NCBI GenBank assembly: GCA_003030745.1
Contig: PYVG01000028.1
Location: 8,517-15,274, forward strand
DNA from: Pseudidiomarina aestuarii
Lineage (GTDB): Bacteria > Pseudomonadota > Gammaproteobacteria > Enterobacterales > Alteromonadaceae
Length of the DNA: 6,758 nucleotides
Direction of reading: 5' to 3'
Shown in pieces: positions 1-5,660 of this stretch. A program made the translations under genes and the position numbers. The notes under the pieces were generated by a model. It was not told the DNA's origin and did no database searches. It saw only the letters and a list, made by a program, of their open reading frames with translations. Each line of letters begins with the position of its first letter. The stretch's first letter is position 1.

Positions 1-292
1 GGGACGGATGCAGAATTTCAAGGCCCTTGGCTTTGAGCTGCTCATGCAATTCTCTTACATCCGTGAATGAATCCAACGGCGATGCATCCTGATCCCAACC
101 GGGGTTAAAAGTCAGAATGTTCTTGTCGAACATGCCTTCAAATAGACCGATGTTGGTATCGCCATTCTTCATAATGAGGAACCGATGAGATTCCTCACCA
201 GCGTAAACAGTGAATCCGAGTTTTTCGTAAAATTCGCGCGACTTCTGCAAATCTTTAACGGTCAAACTGACTGAAAAGCATCCGAGTTTCAT
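1..292 (-). CDS. VOC family (glyoxalase/bleomycin-resistance fold) protein, 3' end cut by window edge
   Basis: Reading from an ATG at 292 gives 97 codons before the window edge, with no stop. The N-terminus, MKLGCFSVSLTVKDLQKSREF followed by YEKLGF, is the typical first beta-alpha unit of the vicinal oxygen chelate superfamily. A second strand region (SHRFLIMKNGDTNIGLFEG) and a helix containing DVRELHEQLKAKGLEIL follow, as in PhnB/glyoxalase-like single-domain proteins of about 120-130 residues, so perhaps 25-35 residues are missing. An AGGAG Shine-Dalgarno sequence lies about 5 bases before the ATG and supports this start. The gene starts 32 bp after the stop of the S10 peptidase, so the two are probably co-transcribed. 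VOC proteins include metal-dependent lyases, dioxygenases and antibiotic-binding proteins; the substrate cannot be told from this fragment. Confidence 0.88.
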   Translation of the reverse strand, partial: MKLGCFSVSLTVKDLQKSREFYEKLGFTVYAGEESHRFLIMKNGDTNIGLFEGMFDKNILTFNPGWDQDASPLDSFTDVRELHEQLKAKGLEILHPS

Positions 293-324
293 GAGCTGCT
301 CCTGTTGCATCAAACTCTATAAGT

Positions 325-1866
325 TTAGTCAGAAGTTTGACTCTGCGCCTTGATGAATTCACGGGTGTCTTCGAGTAAGGCTTTGCGTGCGGGTTCATGC
401 ACGTACATCATGTGGCCACCGTGATAGTAGCGATAAATGATGTCGTCCGCGGCAATGCCATGTCGGTTCAGCGTGTACTCAGCATCGAAAAATGGCGTGA
501 TTAAGTCGTAATAGCCCGAACCAACCATGACTTTCAGCGCTGGATTACTGCGTAGCACCGATGCCAAATCGGGAGCGGTATTCACGTAATGCGGTTCCCA
601 CGAACTACCTTCAGGCCGTGGACTCCAACGCCACTTACCAGACAGGTCAGGGTCGGCTGGATTTAAGTAAGGACGATTCCAATCCACACCCAAGTCATTA
701 CGCATGTAATGCATCAGTGATGCTTTGTAGGCTGGTGAGATTGCACCCGCCGCATCTTCATCCGAGCGTGGCGCTACGTCATCGCGCTCATCTAGGGTGT
801 AGCGGCTATCCAGCAGACCTACGGCAATGCCCTCTTCACGCTTGAGTTCCTTGGCAAATCGAAATGCATTGATACGCAAATCGACACGCTCAATGTATTC
901 CTTACTTAAGCCAGTGAAGCGCTGCAGCTCGCTGACCAACTCAGCACGTTTCTCATCACTCAGTAAATTGCCTTGGAACAAGGCTGGCAGGAGTTCTTGT
1001 GTCGCGAATTCTCGGCTCGCTTGAATAAAGGCTTCGAAGTCACCGGATTGCTCTACTTTACCGTGATACCACGCAGTCGCCGCCATTGTCGGAATATAGG
1101 TAATGTAGGAAATGATGTTGTCGTCGACATAAGGCGTCGACCCTTGATAGTCGAGCGCTTGTGACACAAACACAATACCGTTGACGTTAATGACATAGTC
1201 TTCACGCAATACTTTCGCAACAGCGGCAGCACGAGTGGTACCAAAACTCTCACCCAACAAGAAAATTGGCGAGTTCCAACGATTATTCTGCGTCAGCCAT
1301 TCAGCAATAAAAGCGGCCATGGAGTTTGCGTCTTCCGTCAGCCCCCAAAAGTCCTCTTTCTTGCCTTTTCCAATTGCTCGTGAAAATCCAGTGCCGACTG
1401 GGTCGACAAACACCATATCGGTGACATCAAGAATGGTTTCGGGGGCGTCTTCAATAGTATAAGGCGCTACACCTGGATGCTCCGCATCACTGGGTACAAC
1501 AATGCGCTTCGGTCCATAAGCACCCATGTGCAACCAAGTAGACGATGACCCAGGACCACCATTCCAGATAAAGGTTACTGGACGCTGCTGCTTACTATCG
1601 GCCACATAATCAAACGAAAAAATAGCCGCAGTAGGCTTACCCTCGGCATTACGAAGATAAGTTTCACCCGCATCCACTGTGTAGTTGAGTCGCTCACCGT
1701 TAAATGTCCCTTTGTGCTGCGAACTGAAACGCGTTGGCTCTGGTACTGGCTGTTCAGCCTGCTCTTGCTCAGCAGCGGCATCAGCTTCTTGTGCTGACAC
1801 ACTGTTTGATTGGGTGATCGAGAGGAGTAGCACGAAACAAACGAGGTAAGAAGTTATTGGTTTCAC
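325..1866 (-). CDS. Exported S10 family serine carboxypeptidase-like peptidase
   Basis: This 513-residue protein belongs to the alpha/beta-hydrolase S10 peptidase family, which removes C-terminal residues from peptides with a Ser-Asp-His triad. A Sec signal peptide is clear: basic Lys2, hydrophobic core at about 8-18 and a likely cleavage after VSA (residue 25). A Gln/Glu/Ala-rich linker follows at about 26-43. The oxyanion-hole/substrate motif WNGGPGSSS is at 101-109 and the nucleophile elbow GESFG at 205-209 (Ser207). The probable catalytic Asp is D454 in GYYDLITPF and the His is H485 in GGHMMY. The length fits bacterial S10 proteins. The product should be periplasmic or secreted and probably works in peptide scavenging. 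The start codon is GTG, with AGGA 9 bases upstream and the signal peptide beginning directly after it, so this start is well supported. It lies just downstream of the toxin gene (66-bp gap) and leads into the VOC gene. No clear promoter was recognised in the gap. Confidence 0.95.
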   Translation of the reverse strand: MKPITSYLVCFVLLLSITQSNSVSAQEADAAAEQEQAEQPVPEPTRFSSQHKGTFNGERLNYTVDAGETYLRNAEGKPTAAIFSFDYVADSKQQRPVTFIWNGGPGSSSTWLHMGAYGPKRIVVPSDAEHPGVAPYTIEDAPETILDVTDMVFVDPVGTGFSRAIGKGKKEDFWGLTEDANSMAAFIAEWLTQNNRWNSPIFLLGESFGTTRAAAVAKVLREDYVINVNGIVFVSQALDYQGSTPYVDDNIISYITYIPTMAATAWYHGKVEQSGDFEAFIQASREFATQELLPALFQGNLLSDEKRAELVSELQRFTGLSKEYIERVDLRINAFRFAKELKREEGIAVGLLDSRYTLDERDDVAPRSDEDAAGAISPAYKASLMHYMRNDLGVDWNRPYLNPADPDLSGKWRWSPRPEGSSWEPHYVNTAPDLASVLRSNPALKVMVGSGYYDLITPFFDAEYTLNRHGIAADDIIYRYYHGGHMMYVHEPARKALLEDTREFIKAQSQTSD

Positions 1867-1932
1867 TGGGTTATGTCCTATTTGGGCGATTGCTTGAGAT
1901 TAGCACAAATAGAAAAGGCAAAGCGATGCTCT

Positions 1933-2217
1933 CTAAGTTCTATCCTTAAGCGTCTTATAAACTTGGCCTTTTTCCCGTTTACCGACAACCAGAACCAAGA
2001 TAACTATTTCGTCGTCAATTACTTGATAAACCAAGCGGTATCCGGCTGAACGCAGCTTGATCTTATAAACGGAGCTATAACCACCAAGCTTTGCTGATGG
2101 AACTCTCGGATTAATAAGGCGATCCTCAAGCTTTTTCTTGAACTGACTCTTGATTGGAGCGCTCAGCTTCCTCCATTCCTTGAGTGCGGAGGGTACAAAC
2201 TTGAGCTTATAAGTCAT
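1933..2217 (-). CDS. RelE/ParE-superfamily toxin of a StbDE-type toxin-antitoxin pair
   Basis: A 94-residue, strongly basic protein with the RelE/ParE layout. An N-terminal strand (YKLKFVPSA) is followed by a Lys-rich helical region at about 11-34, then strands with the core RSAGYRLVYQV at 56-66 and the C-terminal VGKREKGQVY at 78-87. The arrangement of basic residues plus tyrosine (R56, R61, K80, R81, Y87) matches ribosome-dependent mRNA interferases of the RelE/StbE group, which cut translated mRNA. The ATG overlaps the end of the antitoxin gene by 11 bases, so the toxin is probably translated by coupling and kept below antitoxin level. Length and gene order (antitoxin first) are standard. 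Family membership is firm; the mRNA-cleavage activity is inferred from family, and ParE-like gyrase poisoning is less likely given the StbE-like tail. Confidence 0.9.
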   Translation of the reverse strand: MTYKLKFVPSALKEWRKLSAPIKSQFKKKLEDRLINPRVPSAKLGGYSSVYKIKLRSAGYRLVYQVIDDEIVILVLVVGKREKGQVYKTLKDRT

Positions 2218-2458
2218 CCAATGACACCGTCACTGCATCAGATAGCTCAGCGCGGCGTTCTTCGACCAGCTTGCCAAGTTCGTAATCCTCAACCACTTCC
2301 ATGATAGCTTCGTAGGTCGCCGCCGGTATCAGGTAGGCAGTTGGCTTATTATGGTTCAGAATGGCAATTGGGGAACCGCTGGCTTCGCTCAGCAGCGAAG
2401 ACGGATTTTTCTTTAACTCTGAAATACTTACGGAGAAATCAGCAAGCACGTGTTGCAT
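2207..2458 (-). CDS. Phd/YefM-family (StbD-like) antitoxin
   Basis: An 83-residue antitoxin. The N-terminus (MQHVLADFSVSISELKKNPSS, ending at residue 21) is the DNA-binding Phd/YefM fold. It is followed by the conserved strand block PIAILNHNKPTAYLIPAATYEAI (30-52), close to what I recall of StbD proteins. The acidic C-terminal part (EVVEDYELGKLVEERRAELSD) would wrap and neutralise the basic toxin. The ATG has a GAGG ribosome site 5 bases upstream. The gene precedes and overlaps the toxin gene. Antitoxins of this family bind palindromes at their own promoter and repress it together with the toxin, and repeated GACCT-type sites lie immediately upstream. StbD/StbE pairs occur on plasmids and in chromosomal integron arrays, which fits the neighbourhood, although no attC site was seen around this pair. 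Confidence 0.92.
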   Translation of the reverse strand: MQHVLADFSVSISELKKNPSSLLSEASGSPIAILNHNKPTAYLIPAATYEAIMEVVEDYELGKLVEERRAELSDAVTVSLDDL

Positions 2459-2459
2459 A

Positions 2460-2497
2460 AAGACCTCAAATATGACCTGTATTGTGGTCTTATTTTA
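2460..2497 (-). promoter_or_regulatory. Putative autoregulatory operator/promoter of the toxin-antitoxin operon
   Basis: Read on the plus strand, AAGACC at 2460-2465 is mirrored by GGTCTT at 2486-2491, and a further GACCT copy lies at 2474-2478 in direct orientation to the first. A TAAAAT (-10-like) hexamer on the minus strand is at 2497-2492, directly upstream of the repeats. No convincing -35 element was found. A bound Phd-type antitoxin would cover the transcription start and the ribosome binding region. The repeats are seen directly; their use as operator is inferred from family behaviour. Confidence 0.5.
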
Positions 2498-2550
2498 GGC
2501 TGGTTTGCTGATGTTAGCTAGTCGAAATTTGTGTATGCTCTAAGCCCGCC

Positions 2551-2575
2551 AAAACAGCCGAGCGTAACGGCGCTG
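2551..2575 (-). terminator. Weak candidate rho-independent terminator after the diguanylate cyclase gene
   Basis: On the minus strand, GCCG (2571-2568) pairs with CGGC (2560-2557) around a 7-base loop. Two more outer pairs form across a 2-base bulge, and four T residues (2554-2551) follow at once. It starts 16 bases after the GGDEF stop codon and ahead of the toxin-antitoxin promoter, where a terminator is expected. The stem is short and the T-run only four long, so it may be weak or not real. Confidence 0.3.
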
Positions 2576-2590
2576 ATTCGAAAAGCTCAC

Positions 2591-3544
2591 TCATCTCCTT
2601 TTATGCTCGTACATCGCTGCATCAGCTACCTTAATCATGCTCTCTATTGTTAGGTCATTGTCTGGCGCAAAACTAGCGATACCGGCACTGTATTCTATTT
2701 TAAAAGGTTTCTGATTCGAGTCGTTTTCTTCCTCGACGGCTTGAGCAAACTGAGCAAGTATTGACGCGACTTGATCTTCAGCCGTATTGGACAGCATTAA
2801 AGTAAACTCGTCGCCTCCTAATCTACCAACAACATCCGATTCTCGGAACGTCTCAAGCATTAGCCGCGCGAAAGCTTTCAATACATAATCACCTTCATGG
2901 TGCCCATACTTATCATTAATTTGTTTAAATTTGTTCAGATCAAAAACTACGAAGGTAAAAGGAACCTCATGGCGTCTGCACATACCGATAGAATAATCAG
3001 CGAGTGTTAGGAAGCCGCGCCTGTTGGATATCAAAGTCAACTCATCTAACGTTGCTAGTTGGATGGACTTCACTTCCTGCTCAATCATTGCGCCCAGGTC
3101 AGCGAGAAGTTGTCGATCCTCGTCACTCATCTCACGAGGACTAGAATCAATTAAACACAGCGTTCCGATGTTTAGGCCCGGCCGTAACTTCAAAGGGTAA
3201 CCAGCATAAAACCGAATTTTTGGCCCCGAAGTCACTAATGGATTATTGGAAAAACGTTCATCATCGACGGCGTTCGGTATGATGAACAAACCATCCTGAT
3301 TGATTGCATGAGCACAGAACGATATGTCGCGCGGTGTTTCGTCAACATCCAATCCTTGATTTGACTTAAACCACTGCCGATTCTGATCAATCAAGCTAAC
3401 TAGCGCTATGTCAACGCCGAACAATCGCTTGGCCATCCGTGTCACTCGATCAAACCGCTCCTCATGTCCCGTATCTAAAATACAAAGAGTTTTTAGTGCG
3501 TGAAGGCGTTCTGCTTCGTTTTCTGGGATCGCTGGCTTTTGCAT
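2591..3544 (-). CDS. GAF-GGDEF diguanylate cyclase
   Basis: A 317-residue cytoplasmic enzyme that should make cyclic di-GMP from two GTP. An N-terminal GAF sensor domain covers about 20-157, with family motifs ISFCAHAI (75-82), VDDERF (93-98) and the GxPLxxxxGxxxGTLCLID block around 115-133. The GGDEF domain covers about 166-315: FDLNKFKQIND (201-211) holds the metal-binding Asp202, the signature RLGGDEF is at 241-247, and YSAGIA and the terminal DAAMYEHKR are as usual. R234ESD237 sits five residues before GGDEF and is a complete RxxD inhibitory site, so product feedback is expected. There is no transmembrane segment. The ATG has AGGG 8 bases upstream. The GAF ligand is unknown. Two inverted repeats lie upstream. 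The enzyme would influence biofilm versus motility; nothing nearby identifies an effector. Confidence 0.95.
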   Translation of the reverse strand: MQKPAIPENEAERLHALKTLCILDTGHEERFDRVTRMAKRLFGVDIALVSLIDQNRQWFKSNQGLDVDETPRDISFCAHAINQDGLFIIPNAVDDERFSNNPLVTSGPKIRFYAGYPLKLRPGLNIGTLCLIDSSPREMSDEDRQLLADLGAMIEQEVKSIQLATLDELTLISNRRGFLTLADYSIGMCRRHEVPFTFVVFDLNKFKQINDKYGHHEGDYVLKAFARLMLETFRESDVVGRLGGDEFTLMLSNTAEDQVASILAQFAQAVEEENDSNQKPFKIEYSAGIASFAPDNDLTIESMIKVADAAMYEHKRR

Positions 3545-3556
3545 AATTTGAACCCT

Positions 3557-3575
3557 ATGTTTATACGGTAAACAT
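3557..3575 (-). promoter_or_regulatory. Perfect inverted repeat before the diguanylate cyclase start
   Basis: Plus strand ATGTTTA (3557-3563), five spacer bases (TACGG), then TAAACAT (3569-3575), which is a perfect 7-bp inverted repeat. It ends 12 bases before the start codon, just ahead of the AGGG ribosome site. There is no following T-run, so it is not a terminator. It may be an operator for a dimeric regulator or an mRNA leader hairpin near the ribosome site. Function is inferred from position only. Confidence 0.4.
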
Positions 3576-3600
3576 GAGTATGGGCGATTATCTAGTTAGA

Positions 3601-3618
3601 CACTAATCTTAATTAGTG
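3601..3618. repeat. Perfect 7-bp inverted repeat in the DUF2569-GGDEF intergenic gap
   Basis: CACTAAT (3601-3607), CTTA spacer, ATTAGTG (3612-3618). It is AT-rich with no T-run, so terminator function is unlikely. It directly abuts an integron-core-like GTTAGAC at 3595-3601. It lies about 57 bases upstream of the diguanylate cyclase start and could be a regulator site or part of a decayed recombination site. Confidence 0.4.
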
Positions 3619-3698
3619 CAGTGGCGACCTGACATGACAAGGCTTGAGAGATGGTGCCCCTCCCATATTCGTGTCGAAACAAAGAATTGAAGCCTCAA

Positions 3699-4250
3699 CT
3701 AACCAATAGTGTCGATAGTTGCCTGCAGTTGGTTCTCAGGCCGCTTTTCTACAAAAGTTGCTTTCACTCGTTCAGAGACCAGCATGTATGGAATCCAAAT
3801 CATCGCTGCAACAAGTGATCTGAAGAAATACTTCAAAGTTTCGTCATCAAACAATGGCTGATTTGGAAATACCAGTGAACCCAACCATGCATCAAGTGGA
3901 AAAATGATTACCGATATAATGGTTACCGCTATATAAACCTTTGGGAATTGATAATGCTTTGAGAAAAATAGATAAATGAGATACACAGAAACTACTGTCA
4001 TCAAAGAGTTAACCACGAGTTCACCAAAAATCAAAAGTACTAATAATGGATTATAGAACTCAGAAAAAGGATTGGTTAACGCTGAAATTACCCCATCGGC
4101 AAGAATGCTGTAATAGATTGGCCCTAGTTCGATAACTATGCTAATCGGCCTCATAAAAAGCCCAAAACCGATAATTATTAACCAACCTCCTAATCCCTTT
4201 AATTCAGAAGTATCACTCATCATTTCATCCATGTTTATATCGCGCGCCAT
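3699..4250 (-). CDS. DUF2569 family integral membrane protein
   Basis: A 183-residue protein with four predicted membrane segments at about 22-44, 66-96, 105-125 and 142-158. The family hallmark GLGGWLIIIGFGL lies at the start of the first segment, and the C-terminal WIPYMLVSERVKATFV (residues 152-167) is the conserved last helix plus SxRVKxTF tail of DUF2569. The family has no established biochemical role; it is an inner-membrane protein. The start is uncertain: in-frame ATGs occur at 4250, 4232, 4223 and 4220, none with a good Shine-Dalgarno. The conserved domain begins around residue 17, so a start at 4223 or 4220 (MSDTSELKGLGGW) is as plausible as the longest one. The gene is AT-rich like the two unknown genes upstream and follows the 136-residue gene by 75 bp. 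Family assignment is by motif recall and is fairly sure. Confidence 0.85.
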   Translation of the reverse strand: MARDINMDEMMSDTSELKGLGGWLIIIGFGLFMRPISIVIELGPIYYSILADGVISALTNPFSEFYNPLLVLLIFGELVVNSLMTVVSVYLIYLFFSKHYQFPKVYIAVTIISVIIFPLDAWLGSLVFPNQPLFDDETLKYFFRSLVAAMIWIPYMLVSERVKATFVEKRPENQLQATIDTIG

Positions 4251-4325
4251 CCAATATGGCCAATATCACTGATTCTGAAAGAGGTCACACACTCGGAAAC
4301 CTAAAGGGCTTTGAGGCATATCCAC

Positions 4326-4736
4326 TTACTCTAGTCTTATACCCATAGTCATGGGCGGGAAGACGTGCCTGATAATAACCTTGCTGTCATTCTCAAAAAC
4401 GATTTCAAGCTGATTCGAAGTATCTTCACCCAAGTAATCGGATTGCACAACTTCTTTGACCTTCATCGGAAGATCATTCGCTTGGAAGCGCTTATGAAGA
4501 TTCGTTGAATCGATTCTGTTTACCGACAAACTGAGACTTGGATATCGACCAGCAACCTCCACTTCACAGGGTTTAATCTCGAGGATCGATTGGTCGTTAA
4601 ATATTAAATTTATCTCTTTGCAAATCAGAAAGCCCTCGTTGGTATAATCCCGCCAAGCCGCATGAACTCGTTCGTGGCTTTCGCCAATTCTGATTTCGAT
4701 GAGGATCTTCTGTTCGAAAGCTATCGTTTCACTCAC
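4326..4736 (-). CDS. Hypothetical protein, 136 residues, second gene of an unknown pair
   Basis: I do not recognise this protein family. It has no signal peptide or membrane segment and reads as a soluble, mixed strand-rich domain: alternating hydrophobic stretches around ILIEIRIG (11-18), FLICKEINLIF (36-46), SILEIKPCEVEVAG (50-63) and KVIIRHVFPP (118-127). The ending VFPPMTMGIRLE looks like a conserved tail. The GTG start is supported by AGGG five bases upstream. The gene begins 44 bp after the stop of the 138-residue gene with no attC or terminator between, so the two are probably translated from one mRNA. Base composition is AT-rich like its neighbours. The clean coding frame and ribosome site argue that it is a real gene. 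Confidence 0.8.
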   Translation of the reverse strand: MSETIAFEQKILIEIRIGESHERVHAAWRDYTNEGFLICKEINLIFNDQSILEIKPCEVEVAGRYPSLSLSVNRIDSTNLHKRFQANDLPMKVKEVVQSDYLGEDTSNQLEIVFENDSKVIIRHVFPPMTMGIRLE

Positions 4737-4780
4737 AAATTCCCTGTTCCCTTGCCTATTTCCTATCTTTAAGCGTCTTT

Positions 4781-5197
4781 TTATACGGCATCTTGCAACG
4801 AAGCGTAGTTTTCTAGGTTCGACACCAGCTGTTCCAGTACTGATTCATTTATATAAGAACTGCCAAAGGCACCACTGTAAAATAAACAGCCCGAAAAATT
4901 AGCTTTAACTTTTATACCTTTGCTGGGCTTTACACCAAGAAAATGCAAATTAATCCTGAACCAACCCTTTTTGATTTTAACCTTTCCTTTATATCCCTGA
5001 TTTTTTATCTCGCGAAGTGTGCTGATTAATGAAAGTAGGGAAGTGTCCTTCAGCGGCGACAGCCATTCAACGTATTGTGAATTGGCACCTGCACAAAAAA
5101 CCAAGTATTCATTTTGTGTTACACCATTGATTTCCGTCTCACCGAAAGTGAATATGGCGTTATCAACTTTTATACGAGACTTGATAGTCTGAAACAT
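4781..5197 (-). CDS. Hypothetical protein, 138 residues, first gene of an unknown pair next to the cassette array
   Basis: Not recognised. The product is basic and soluble with strand-rich segments: AIFTFGETEING (14-25), EYLVFCAGANSQYVEWL (29-45), a helix near LLSLISTLREIKNQG (54-68), then a Lys-rich hairpin KGKVKIKKGWFRINLHFLG (70-88). The C-terminal helix, SVLEQLVSNLENYASLQDA, spans about 119-137. No signal peptide or membrane span is visible. The ATG at 5197 lies 24 bases after the core (5221-5227) of the attC-like site that ends the previous cassette, a typical cassette leader length. AGGA is present but 13 bases upstream. No attC follows its stop; instead the 136-residue gene starts 44 bp on. 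It is therefore either the first gene of a two-gene terminal cassette whose attC is lost, or the first resident gene beyond the array. Confidence 0.8.
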   Translation of the reverse strand: MFQTIKSRIKVDNAIFTFGETEINGVTQNEYLVFCAGANSQYVEWLSPLKDTSLLSLISTLREIKNQGYKGKVKIKKGWFRINLHFLGVKPSKGIKVKANFSGCLFYSGAFGSSYINESVLEQLVSNLENYASLQDAV

Positions 5198-5220
5198 TAG
5201 CGGGGTTCTTTCCTACTGTC

Positions 5221-5302
5221 TTATAACATTGGTCGGCGGGCGCGGATGAACGAAAGCGAAGCCTCATTGCAAAAATGGTCACCGAAACTGCTTTTGTTAG
5301 GC
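5221..5302 (-). other. attC-like recombination site of the 92-residue cassette
   Basis: Minus strand: core GCCTAAC (5302-5296), which contains the stop codon of the 92-residue gene, and opposite core GTTATAA (5227-5221), 82 bp overall. The TAAC/GTTA parts pair. Inside, GTTTCGGTG can pair with CGCCGACCAAT through a two-base bulge with wobbles, in the manner of attC stems with extrahelical bases. The left core departs from GTTRRRY at its fifth and last positions, so this site may be degenerate. This is the leftmost site I can support. Confidence 0.6.
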
Positions 5303-5575
5303 ATCGTTGGCAGCATACCGAATCAACCTCTCGGTAAGCTCCCTATTGGTTGGCCTTATACCGAGACTTCCGATCCAGCCTTCCAAAAAATCCCTTGCTA
5401 TGAAGACCTCTAAAAAATATTCAAACCCCAAGTGCTTTGCATGCGGTGGAACCAACCCATCGACGGGCTCTACCTCAACAATTGCGTCAGAACTAAAAGA
5501 CCACGGTGCTTTAACGTAAATCGTTAAATTTTCGTCAAGATCGTGAAAGGAACAAACCACCTGCTCGAGATTCAT
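5297..5575 (-). CDS. Integron cassette protein, 92 residues, possibly DUF7716-like
   Basis: A small acidic soluble protein. From memory it resembles short proteins common in integron cassettes and related DUF7716 proteins: an N-terminal TIYVKAPWSFSSDAIVEVEP (18-37), a central YFLEVFIARDFLEGW (53-67) and the ending ERLIRYAANDA (82-92). No enzymatic motif, signal or membrane segment is visible, and no function is known to me. The cassette structure is textbook: a GTTAGGC core at 5589-5583, seven bases (AATAACG), then the ATG. The stop TAA lies inside the next core, GCCTAAC. There is no Shine-Dalgarno between core and ATG, so translation probably depends on an upstream cassette transcript or a leaderless-like mode. 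Cassette identity is well supported; the family name is tentative. Confidence 0.87.
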   Translation of the reverse strand: MNLEQVVCSFHDLDENLTIYVKAPWSFSSDAIVEVEPVDGLVPPHAKHLGFEYFLEVFIARDFLEGWIGSLGIRPTNRELTERLIRYAANDA

Positions 5576-5582
5576 CGTTATT

Positions 5583-5656
5583 GCCTAACGCCTCTGCTAA
5601 CGAAAGCAACATCTTGCGATGTCAACCGATGATGGCTCTCTGACCTGGCGTTTGAT
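5583..5656 (-). other. attC site of the lipoprotein cassette
   Basis: A 74-bp imperfect palindrome. On the minus strand it opens with ATCAAAC (5656-5650) followed by GCC and closes with GGC then GTTAGGC (5589-5583), so AACGCC pairs exactly with GGCGTT. A perfect central hairpin, ACATC/TTGC/GATGT, lies at 5609-5622 (plus strand). The GTTAGGC core fits GTTRRRY fully; the opposite core deviates at its fourth base. The site follows the lipoprotein stop codon by 4 bases and precedes the next gene by 7. Length and architecture are in the normal attC range. Confidence 0.8.
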
Positions 5657-5660
5657 ATAC

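Noticed and set aside
312..326. AAACT-CTATA-AGTTT inverted repeat between the peptidase and VOC genes
   Set aside because: The stem is only 5 bp, AT-rich, and has no T-run; the close VOC ribosome site suggests an operon rather than termination.
561..1462. Plus-strand open frames of 63-94 codons across the peptidase gene
   Set aside because: They lie antisense to a gene with full S10 catalytic motifs, and their translations are low-complexity or domain-free.
1053..1802. Minus-strand alternative frames inside the peptidase gene
   Set aside because: They are out-of-frame shadows of the S10 coding sequence, with no ribosome sites or recognisable domains.
1867..1932. Possible sigma-70 promoter for the peptidase gene
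   Set aside because: TTGCCT and TAATCT hexamers are present but only about 13 bases apart, so no credible promoter could be called.
2513..2572. GTTAGCT and GCGTAAC core-like heptamers near the toxin-antitoxin promoter, tested as an attC
   Set aside because: The heptamers are in the wrong relative order for an attC on either strand and have no pairing arms; they are treated as chance matches.
4699..4902. Plus-strand frame of 67 codons over the 138/136-residue gene junction
   Set aside because: It is antisense to two better-supported genes with ribosome sites and cassette context; composition is not protein-like.
5307..5519. Plus-strand frame of 70 codons inside the 92-residue cassette
   Set aside because: It is antisense to a gene whose start and stop are both fixed by attC cores.
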